From: Caryophanales bacterium UBA7476 | GTDB lineage: Bacteria; Bacillota_I; Bacilli_A; RF39; UBA660 | NCBI GenBank assembly: GCA_002477275.1 | Contig: DLOU01000003.1 | Location: 37,969-43,941, forward strand | DNA: 5,973 nt | Direction: 5' to 3' | Part shown: piece by piece, positions 1 through 5,409 of the stretch | How the letters are laid out: each line of letters opens with the position of its first letter | How positions within the stretch are numbered: position 1 is the stretch's first letter | Program-made: the position numbers and the translations under genes | Notes under the pieces: model-generated | What the model was told of the DNA's origin: nothing | What the model saw: the letters and a program-made list of their open reading frames with translations, nothing else | Database searches by the model: none

Positions 1-22
1 ATTCTCCACTTGCTTCTTTCAT
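1..22 (-). CDS. Start of a downstream gene, cut by the window edge; possible pilin subunit
   Basis: Only the first seven codons are visible, encoding MKEASGE, before the sequence runs out. The start is well supported: an AGGAGG ribosome site lies 11 bases upstream, and a near-consensus promoter lies just before that. The gene follows tadC at a distance of 84 bases, the longest gap in the window. In many Tad loci the small, highly expressed pilin or pseudopilins sit beside tadB and tadC, and having its own promoter would fit such a subunit. The Gly-Glu pair at residues 6-7 could belong to a short prepilin leader, but seven residues cannot show this. The existence of a gene is fairly sure; its identity is a guess from position. 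Confidence 0.7.
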
Positions 23-33
23 ATTTTTTTATT

Positions 34-39
34 CCTCCT
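34..39 (-). promoter_or_regulatory. Ribosome binding site (AGGAGG) of the edge gene
   Basis: A perfect AGGAGG core on the minus strand, with 11 bases between it and the ATG at 22. It fixes the start of the otherwise almost invisible gene at the left edge. Confidence 0.8.
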
Positions 40-51
40 ATCATTAATATA

Positions 52-79
52 ATTATAACATGTGAATTTATTTTTTCAA
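52..79 (-). promoter_or_regulatory. Sigma-A-type promoter with extended -10
   Basis: On the minus strand the -35 element TTGAAA (79-74) is followed by a 16-base spacer and a perfect -10 TATAAT (57-52). TG one base upstream of the -10 (60-59) makes it an extended -10 (TGTTATAAT). Transcription would be expected to begin near position 45, leaving a short leader before the AGGAGG at 39. The surrounding DNA is very AT-rich, so chance matches are common. The combination of a perfect -10, the TG extension, a good -35, correct spacing, an intergenic position and a properly placed ribosome site makes this one credible. It would let the gene at the left edge be expressed independently of, and more strongly than, the upstream operon. 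Confidence 0.7.
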
Positions 80-106
80 TATTTGTTTGAATTATTTACA
101 TTTTTT

Positions 107-901
107 TTACACAGAACCAAACATGTTGATCATTGCTATTAGAAGTATAACCATAACACCTGCTCCTGTACATACAAGCATTGTCATTGTTTTTCCTTCC
201 ATTTTTTCAAGTCTTTCCTTATATTTTACTTCACGTGCTTTATTCTGTAGACTTGATACACTACGTGAAAACATCATTAATCTATCTTGTTTTCTTTCTT
301 GTGAACCAATTCCTAAACGATATAATAATCTCATCATTCTCATTGAATCTCTTACTGGATATGTACTTGCAAATTCCATATAAGGATCAACAGTAGAATC
401 TCCTGAATTAATTCTTTCTATCATTCGTTTTAAACCCGGTTTAAAAACACTAGGTGCATCATTTATACTTCTTGCTAATGCTACTGGAACTGTGTAATGT
501 TGGATTAGAATTTCTAATCCCTTTAAATAGTATGGCAACATTAAGTCAATTTGATGCAAATGAGCTTTATAAAAACTATTTAATTGCATATATGGAAGTT
601 TATACATTCCATAAAATACAACAATTACTAATACAAAATTTAGTGCAGAAAATTTTCCCATGAATAATGCCATAAAGATTACTGCTACAATTAGTGCATT
701 AGTTATTCTTTTTTGGAATAGTACATCTACATCAGCATTTTCACCATATTTTGAATAAACTAAAAATTCATAATTATCTTCTTTTAATAATTTAAATATT
801 TTATTGTTATCAACCATGAATCTCTTAAAATCTATTGTTTTATTATAACTTAATATATAAACTAATAAGAAAATTACAAATATTATCTCCAAACCTTCCA
901 T
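107..901 (-). CDS. tadC: TadC-like type II secretion F-domain membrane protein
   Basis: A 264-residue inner-membrane platform protein of a Tad/Flp pilus system. Hydrophobic segments lie at about residues 3-19, 66-82, 84-102 and 238-260. Between the third and fourth is a cytoplasmic helical region (about 103-237) with the T2SF-like stretch LPYYLKGLEILIQ (122-134) and a basic, charged section (about 200-236). In this family TadB and TadC form the platform on which the CpaF ATPase acts to extrude pilin subunits. The order ATPase, TadB, TadC is the classic Tad order and, with the four-helix T2SF layout, separates it from its paralogue TadB. The ATG overlaps the TAA of tadB (TAATG). Only a weak AGGTG precedes it, so translation is probably coupled to tadB. 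It ends with TAA, and no terminator hairpin follows. The tadC versus tadB label rests on order and is less certain than the family. Confidence 0.85.
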   Translation of the reverse strand: MEGLEIIFVIFLLVYILSYNKTIDFKRFMVDNNKIFKLLKEDNYEFLVYSKYGENADVDVLFQKRITNALIVAVIFMALFMGKFSALNFVLVIVVFYGMYKLPYMQLNSFYKAHLHQIDLMLPYYLKGLEILIQHYTVPVALARSINDAPSVFKPGLKRMIERINSGDSTVDPYMEFASTYPVRDSMRMMRLLYRLGIGSQERKQDRLMMFSRSVSSLQNKAREVKYKERLEKMEGKTMTMLVCTGAGVMVILLIAMINMFGSV

Positions 902-903
902 TA
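899..903 (-). other. TAATG stop/start overlap coupling tadB and tadC
   Basis: On the minus strand the tadB stop TAA (903-901) shares its last base with the tadC start ATG (901-899). The upstream AGGTG is a poor Shine-Dalgarno match compared with those of the other genes here. This suggests that ribosomes finishing tadB reinitiate on tadC, which would give near-equal amounts of two proteins that probably work as a pair. Confidence 0.75.
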
Positions 904-1794
904 TTCAGCACCTACATTCTCATTATAATATTTTTCCCCACTTATTAGGAAATAAGTATTAACTACCAGTATTAAATGAAGTAATAATCTTACATACCAT
1001 TGTTGTAACATATTTATATATGATTCTCTACCAAGAAGGTATTGAACTAAAAGTGCTAAAACGTATAACATCATACCAAACTGTAAGAATTTTTTATGGA
1101 AGTTTGCTCTATCAATTCTATCTCTATAAACACCTTCAACTAATGTGTCTATATCTAATTGCATTTGTTCCAAACTATCGTTACTATTTTGTGCACCTTC
1201 TTTTGTTATTTGTAAGAATAATTGATGCATATTTTTTACTATATAATAAGGATAAAGGTTATTAAAAAATTCTATTCCTTCATCAATACTTCCATTTTTA
1301 TATGATAATTCAATAACTCTATCTACATCTCCTGCTATTGGATCATCTAGAAGTCCAGATTCTCTTACACCTTCTAATGACTTAACAAAAGATTGTGTTG
1401 TAGCAAATTCCATTATTGTATTACTTGTATAAACTTGTACTTGCTCAAATATAAACTCACTATATACTCTTTTACATCTTAAAAAAGATAAATAAGGTAC
1501 AAACATTACTGCTACAAAAGCATAAAATATACTTGTTACAAGATTATAAAAGTATAAATATGATATTACACCTGCGAATCCACCCAGAAATACTCCTTGA
1601 AGTACATATTCTTTTGGACTCATTTCTCTTCCTAATTCTTTTGTCTTTTCTCTTACTTTTTTAAAAGAATAAGGAGCAAATTTTTCATAAAGGACTGTAA
1701 TTTCATTATTAATAAAATGGCTTACATTATCACCTTGTTTTTTTCTATAAATTACTATAAATAAAGCAATTCCTAATAAAAGAATAAGTTCCAT
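901..1794 (-). CDS. tadB: TadB-like type II secretion F-domain membrane protein
   Basis: A 297-residue membrane platform protein, partner of TadC and the CpaF-type ATPase in a Tad pilus machine. Hydrophobic segments lie at about residues 2-16, 64-81, 84-105, 237-255 and 268-286. A helical cytoplasmic T2SF region occupies about 106-235 and includes FEQVQVYTSNTIMEFATTQS (116-135), followed by an acidic helical part near residues 150-220. Five hydrophobic segments with the T2SF core before the last pair fit TadB. The ATG at 1794 follows an AAAGGAG ribosome site (1807-1801) with a 6-base spacer. That site lies between the TAG of the ATPase gene and this start, a gap of only 13 bases. The 3' end overlaps tadC by one base. 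The T2SF assignment comes from layout and context, since these proteins are weakly conserved in sequence. Confidence 0.85.
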   Translation of the reverse strand: MELILLLGIALFIVIYRKKQGDNVSHFINNEITVLYEKFAPYSFKKVREKTKELGREMSPKEYVLQGVFLGGFAGVISYLYFYNLVTSIFYAFVAVMFVPYLSFLRCKRVYSEFIFEQVQVYTSNTIMEFATTQSFVKSLEGVRESGLLDDPIAGDVDRVIELSYKNGSIDEGIEFFNNLYPYYIVKNMHQLFLQITKEGAQNSNDSLEQMQLDIDTLVEGVYRDRIDRANFHKKFLQFGMMLYVLALLVQYLLGRESYINMLQQWYVRLLLHLILVVNTYFLISGEKYYNENVGAE

Positions 1795-1800
1795 AATTTA

Positions 1801-1807
1801 CTCCTTT
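1801..1807 (-). promoter_or_regulatory. Ribosome binding site of tadB
   Basis: AAAGGAG on the minus strand directly follows the ATPase stop codon TAG (1810-1808) and lies 6 bases before the tadB ATG. It supports the start chosen for tadB and shows that the Asn/Gln-rich tail really ends at 1808. Confidence 0.8.
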
Positions 1808-4057
1808 CTACTGCTGTTCATTTAGTATGTCATCAATATTTACTGTATTAATGACTCCTTGAACAGGTTCTTGTACATTTCCTTTTGGTTGATTATTATT
1901 TTGAACTTGATTATTATCAAATAAGTTATTTCCATCGTTATTATTCATCAAGGTATTTCCTAATCCTGAATTATCTGTAGCATTATTACTTGGATTCTGC
2001 ATAGGTTGTTCTTGTACTGGCATATTCATTTGATTATTTTGAACATTTATATTTGTAGTGTCATTACTTTGAACCTGCTCCATTAAATTCACCTGATTTG
2101 ATTGATTTGTTTGTTCATTTTCAGGGAATATTTGTGCCGGTGGTGTTTGTGGTAATGTTATACCTTGATTCATATTATTATTTTGGGTGTTATTGTTAGA
2201 TGTTTCAACATTCATATTCGGCATTTGATTTTGAACCGTATTATCATTTACATTCATTTGCATTTGATTATTATTTTGATCTCCAACATTAAAATTAATT
2301 TGTGGAACTTCTGGTACATGTTCTACATCATCATTGTTACTCATAGCCCCTATATTATTTTGATTATCTAGTTGGAATGGATTTATATTTTGAATATCAT
2401 TATTATTTGAAACATTATTTTCTACTTGTTGCTCTAGGTTATTTTGATTTATATTAATCTGTCCTTCATTATTAACCTGATTATTTTGGTTTAATCCATT
2501 ATTATTTGAAATATCAGACATTAATTGTTGACCTTGTGATTCATTTTGATTAACATTTCCATTATTAACTTGCATGTTTTGATTATCTTGTATTTGATTA
2601 TTAATTGTTAAATTATTAACTTGGTTTTCTGCTTCTTGATTTGCTTGATTTATATTAATCTGTCCTTCATTAGTATTTGAAGGTAAATTTTGATTATTTG
2701 GTGTTACTTCACTAGTGTTAGCTTGTACTTCTTGTGAAACATTATTGTCTGATATGTTATTTTCATCATTTATATTCAGTGAACCATTCTGATTAGAAGT
2801 ATTATCTAAAATATCTTGTTGTGATGGTGGTTCTTGTTCCAATTTTTCTCCACTAGGATCACTCATTATATTATATCCAAGATTTTGTTCTTCTGTCTTC
2901 TTCTCTTCTTGCTGTACTGGTACACTTGCAATTGTTTCTGGGATAGTTGTATCATCACTATCTTCATTTGCAACTTTTGTTTTTTCTTCTAGAGTTTGAT
3001 CACCTAGATGTCCAGTTATATCAGTAACATCTATATTTTGGTTAGATAGATATTCAATAAGATGAGCACTTGGTTTTACCATTACTGCTTCTTTATCAAA
3101 TAACTTTCTATATATTGTATTTGATTGACATGTATTATTGTCATCAACATAAAATTCAGTAACTTCATCTAATTCACGATGAAATTTTCCATACTTTTTA
3201 CTATAATAAGCTTTTATATGTACTCCTAATTGAATATAACGATAAATGGTTGTTAAGAACTGATCTACATCAAGATCTGTTTCCATCAAACTGTATAAAC
3301 GATAAGGAATTGCACTTGCTTTATCAGCATGGATTGTCGATAAAATGTTATGTCCAGATGATATTGAGTTACGTACAGCACTAACTGCTTCTGCACTACG
3401 TACCTCTGATAGTAGAATCCATTTTGGATTCTGACGCATACATGTAACAAGAACATCTGAATAACTTGCTACATTATTTGTTTTCATTGAAACTATATCT
3501 CTATGTGGATAAATTTTATCCAAGTGAAGTTCCAATGTATCTTCTATTGTAATTATTTTTTCATTTTCTTTTGTATGGCTTGCTAAATATTTAACAAACT
3601 CTGTTTTACCAGAACCAGTTTCTCCACAAACAATTATATTACAATGACCTTGAACACATTTTATTAAGAAATCATGTATATCATTTGTGAAATAATCTTC
3701 TTCCATTAATTTTTCTTTATTAAGTCTTATTTTTGCTGGCGTCTTACGTAAAACGCATGCTATACCATTTGTTGCAATAGATTGGTGAACAAAGTTAAGA
3801 CGAAGTTCACTACTTTCTGCATCTAGAAATGGTTTAGCGTTGTTAAAGGTTGTACCCATAACGTTAGAGCACTGGAATGCTAATTTTTCCATGAACTCTT
3901 GGGTACAACCAGGTATTTCAACGCGGATAGAACCCTGAGTAAGTGAACGAATCCAAATTTGTCCACCATTACAATATGAGATATCTGTTATATCATCATT
4001 GTCTAATAATGGTTTCAAAGGACCAAAGTCCAATTTATCAAAAATTGTCTCATTCAT
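1808..4057 (-). CDS. cpaF: CpaF/TadA-type secretion ATPase with a giant Asn/Gln-rich C-terminal tail
   Basis: A type II/IV secretion ATPase that powers pilin assembly through TadB and TadC from the cytoplasmic face of the membrane. Counting from the ATG at 4057 (749 residues), the protein opens almost at once with the family motif FGPLKPLL (11-18). Walker A GETGSGKT is at 145-152, the Asp box ITIEDTLEL at 169-177, the Walker B region ILLSEVR with catalytic-type Glu at 214-220, and the His box ILSTIHAD at 238-245. The Gly usually found just before the Walker B Glu is Ser here. Typical CpaF proteins have tens of residues more before the first motif and end soon after the ATPase fold. This one instead continues from about residue 349 into a Glu/Asp/Thr-rich linker and then an Asn/Gln-rich region to the end. 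An in-frame TAG at 4072-4070 rules out a longer N-terminus. GTG at 4066 is possible, but it lies inside the ribosome site AGGAAGTGA that serves the ATG at 4057. The ATPase assignment is firm; the tail's role is unknown. Confidence 0.93.
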   Translation of the reverse strand: MNETIFDKLDFGPLKPLLDNDDITDISYCNGGQIWIRSLTQGSIRVEIPGCTQEFMEKLAFQCSNVMGTTFNNAKPFLDAESSELRLNFVHQSIATNGIACVLRKTPAKIRLNKEKLMEEDYFTNDIHDFLIKCVQGHCNIIVCGETGSGKTEFVKYLASHTKENEKIITIEDTLELHLDKIYPHRDIVSMKTNNVASYSDVLVTCMRQNPKWILLSEVRSAEAVSAVRNSISSGHNILSTIHADKASAIPYRLYSLMETDLDVDQFLTTIYRYIQLGVHIKAYYSKKYGKFHRELDEVTEFYVDDNNTCQSNTIYRKLFDKEAVMVKPSAHLIEYLSNQNIDVTDITGHLGDQTLEEKTKVANEDSDDTTIPETIASVPVQQEEKKTEEQNLGYNIMSDPSGEKLEQEPPSQQDILDNTSNQNGSLNINDENNISDNNVSQEVQANTSEVTPNNQNLPSNTNEGQININQANQEAENQVNNLTINNQIQDNQNMQVNNGNVNQNESQGQQLMSDISNNNGLNQNNQVNNEGQININQNNLEQQVENNVSNNNDIQNINPFQLDNQNNIGAMSNNDDVEHVPEVPQINFNVGDQNNNQMQMNVNDNTVQNQMPNMNVETSNNNTQNNNMNQGITLPQTPPAQIFPENEQTNQSNQVNLMEQVQSNDTTNINVQNNQMNMPVQEQPMQNPSNNATDNSGLGNTLMNNNDGNNLFDNNQVQNNNQPKGNVQEPVQGVINTVNIDDILNEQQ
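2444..2471 (-). repeat. 28-base direct repeat, copy 2 (in ATPase tail)
   Basis: Exact 28-base match to 2645-2672, lying 201 bases (67 codons) away in the same frame. It encodes NEGQININQ, starting at residue 530 of the ATPase. Synonymous positions are identical as well, so the match is at DNA level and not merely similar low-complexity protein. Confidence 0.9.
2645..2672 (-). repeat. 28-base direct repeat, copy 1 (in ATPase tail)
   Basis: Exact 28-base match to 2444-2471, encoding NEGQININQ from residue 463. In both copies the following residues are loosely similar (Asn, Gln, Glu, Val-Asn-Asn), which fits an older tandem duplication of a unit of about 67 codons that has since diverged outside this core. 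Confidence 0.9.
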
Positions 4058-4105
4058 CAATCTCACTTCCTATCCCTTTTTTATTTTCTTTTTTCTTCTT
4101 TTTTA
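4058..4105 (-). promoter_or_regulatory. Purine-rich leader and ribosome site of the ATPase gene
   Basis: This 48-base gap between the cpaB-like stop and the ATG at 4057 is almost entirely A and G on the transcribed strand, with only a few Ts. It ends in AGGAAGTGA (4071-4063), a close match to the extended anti-Shine-Dalgarno complement, with a 5-base spacer to the ATG. An AAAGGG further up (4079-4074) could instead serve the GTG at 4066, but the ATG with the longer match is preferred. Unstructured A-rich leaders are known to favour ribosome loading. I see no promoter in it. Confidence 0.65.
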
Positions 4106-4894
4106 TTAGTTTGCATACACAGTATTATTATTTATAAATGCTTGTAAATCTTTACTTGATAATGTTAAATCACCAGGATTTGATTTTAAGCTTTCTGCAG
4201 TTGGTACTGGTAATAATTGTGTATCATATTCACCTAAGTACTCTGCTTTCTTTAATAACAAGTAATAATCTTGTGGCACTGCAAATATCAATTGTGATGG
4301 TGTTGTATTTTCATCAACATTTGAGAATACATTTTTACCATTTGAATCTCTTACTGCTAATACTTTAACGTTTTCTAGTAATTTACCAAATGTTACGCTT
4401 GTTGATTCTCCTTCTTTGGTTTTAATGTCAGCTTTTAGGTATACATCAATATAGTTATTAGGATAAATTGAGTTACTATATGTTGTTTCCATGTTTACTG
4501 CCATATAATATAGAACATAACCTTTTGGATATTTTAATATTATACTTGCTGGTAATTGTTCTTCTTCACATACTGCACGTGAGTAGAATAAACTACCTGC
4601 AGGAATTATTGTATCAGCCATAGTATATTTACCAATAACTGATTGACTATCTCTAATTGCATCTCCTACTAACATTGCAGGCGGTACTTCAATTGTTCCA
4701 ACATCTTCTTCTGTAATTAAAGTACCTGCAGAAATTGTATTAATAGCATACGGAACTTCAATTGGATTTGTAGCTACATTTACACGCCAATTGTATCCAA
4801 TGTATATAACAACAACCATTAGGATTACACCCAAGATAGTTACAGTATTTTTATTACTTAAAAACTTTTTTAAGCCTGTTGACATGTTATTCAT
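4106..4894 (-). CDS. cpaB: CpaB/RcpC-like SAF-domain pilus assembly protein
   Basis: A 262-residue membrane-anchored accessory protein of the Tad/Flp pilus machine. A short cytoplasmic N-terminus is followed by one hydrophobic helix at about residues 17-34, so the rest should face outward. An SAF-like domain occupies about residues 46-108, with VPYAINTISAGTLITEEDV (47-65) and a second IPAGSLFYSRAV element (97-108), the typical CpaB pattern. An RcpC-like beta-rich part follows (about 120-230), containing LLENVKVLAVRD (172-183) and IFAVPQDYYLLLKKAEYLG (203-221), which matches the usual helix near the end of CpaB proteins. The ATG at 4894 has AAAAGGGAG (4911-4903) 8 bases upstream. The gene starts 15 bases after the pilin-like gene and lies directly before the ATPase gene. 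In diderms CpaB works near the secretin; here it probably acts at the cell wall side of the platform, which is inference. Confidence 0.88.
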   Translation of the reverse strand: MNNMSTGLKKFLSNKNTVTILGVILMVVVIYIGYNWRVNVATNPIEVPYAINTISAGTLITEEDVGTIEVPPAMLVGDAIRDSQSVIGKYTMADTIIPAGSLFYSRAVCEEEQLPASIILKYPKGYVLYYMAVNMETTYSNSIYPNNYIDVYLKADIKTKEGESTSVTFGKLLENVKVLAVRDSNGKNVFSNVDENTTPSQLIFAVPQDYYLLLKKAEYLGEYDTQLLPVPTAESLKSNPGDLTLSSKDLQAFINNNTVYAN

Positions 4895-4909
4895 ATTATC
4901 TGCTCCCTT

Positions 4910-5389
4910 TTAATTCTCTTTCATCTTATTTGTATAATCTTTAGTACTTGTCTTATTGTTTTTGTCTAATAGATTAGTTGTAAATACATCATCTTGATAA
5001 TCCGATTCTACAACCATATCAACTGATGTTGTTATATCTGTTTGTTCATTTGAATTAATAAAATTACTTTTTGAACTTATTCTTACACTAACCTTCGGAG
5101 GTGTTTCATTTAAATCTATAAACTCTATATCATATGTACGAGTTGCATCAACACTATCTGCAAATCTTCTTATAAAGCTTTCCATAAATTTTTCTTTATC
5201 CATTCTATTAATACCTGTCTCACCATAGAATTCATATGACATTGCGTCTTCCATGGCAGCTTCTGTTGTATCTTTTAATAGATAATAATCAAGTTCCTGT
5301 CCTACTTGTTGTGATGTAATCATATTGATAGCTATTATACCAAATATAGCCATTATAATTACACCTATCATGACCATTCCTTTATTCAT
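4910..5389 (-). CDS. Small N-terminally anchored pilin-like (TadE-position) protein
   Basis: A 159-residue protein with a single hydrophobic helix at about residues 5-24, then a polar, probably extracytoplasmic domain. After the helix comes an amphipathic stretch with DYYLLKDTTEAAMEDAM (34-50), then KEKFMESFIRRFADSV (65-80) and a probable strand region with IDLNETPPKVSVRIS (91-105). This build (membrane helix running into a long N-terminal helix, then a beta domain) is that of type IV pilins and TadE-like pseudopilins. It lacks the RGxxAVEFA motif of TadE and the G/xxxxEY motif of Flp pilins. It resembles uncharacterised Bacillota proteins found in such loci, possibly the family named DUF5411, recalled from memory and not checked. 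The start ATG has the strong site AGGAGGTGA (5408-5400) and a nearer AAAGG. Gaps of 20 and 15 bases to its neighbours place it in the operon. Confidence 0.75.
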   Translation of the reverse strand: MNKGMVMIGVIIMAIFGIIAINMITSQQVGQELDYYLLKDTTEAAMEDAMSYEFYGETGINRMDKEKFMESFIRRFADSVDATRTYDIEFIDLNETPPKVSVRISSKSNFINSNEQTDITTSVDMVVESDYQDDVFTTNLLDKNNKTSTKDYTNKMKEN

Positions 5390-5399
5390 TTATTACCTT

Positions 5400-5408
5400 T
5401 CACCTCCT
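5400..5408 (-). promoter_or_regulatory. Strong ribosome site of the pilin-like gene
   Basis: AGGAGGTGA on the minus strand is the best Shine-Dalgarno match in the window, 10 bases before the ATG at 5389. A second AAAGG (5400-5396) lies 6 bases before it. The strength suggests this small protein is made in larger amounts than its neighbours. Confidence 0.75.
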
Positions 5409-5409
5409 A

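Larger units (their letters stand above)
1811..3013 (-). other. Low-complexity Asn/Gln-rich tail of the CpaF-like ATPase
   Basis: This stretch encodes residues 349-749 of the ATPase. The first part (about 349-417) is rich in Glu, Asp, Thr and Pro and looks like a charged linker. From about residue 418 (base 2806) to the end, a hand count gives about 100 Asn in 332 residues, with Gln also abundant, few aromatics and few Lys/Arg. Runs of three Asn recur. No transmembrane segment or recognisable domain is visible. The frame is open throughout and the downstream ribosome site sits right after its stop, so it is a translated part of the gene. Such composition predicts disorder and resembles prion-like or condensate-forming segments, which is inference. 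The last 16 residues (GVINTVNIDDILNEQQ) are less degenerate and could be a short binding motif. Confidence 0.9.

Noticed and set aside
52..106. Rho-independent terminator after tadC
   Set aside because: The gap is A/T-rich, but I find no GC-containing hairpin followed by a T run in the transcribed direction; read-through into the next gene is possible.
87..396. Plus-strand open frames opposite tadC
   Set aside because: They lie opposite a well-supported tadC gene, lack ribosome sites, and their hydrophobic low-complexity translations are what the reverse of an A-rich coding strand gives.
2165..2371. Plus-strand open frame rich in Ile and His opposite the Asn-rich tail
   Set aside because: Asn AAT codons read in reverse give ATT (Ile) and related codons, which explains the composition; there is no ribosome site and no recognisable domain.
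1811..3013. Tail as a separate gene, or as a CRISPR-like or tandem repeat array
   Set aside because: The frame is continuous with the ATPase, I saw no convincing ribosome site with an internal start, and only one long exact repeat pair is seen, with no regular repeat-spacer pattern.
4138..4368. Plus-strand hydrophobic open frame opposite the CpaB-like gene
   Set aside because: It is a shadow of the minus-strand coding frame, with Leu/Ile richness produced by reverse reading and no start signal.
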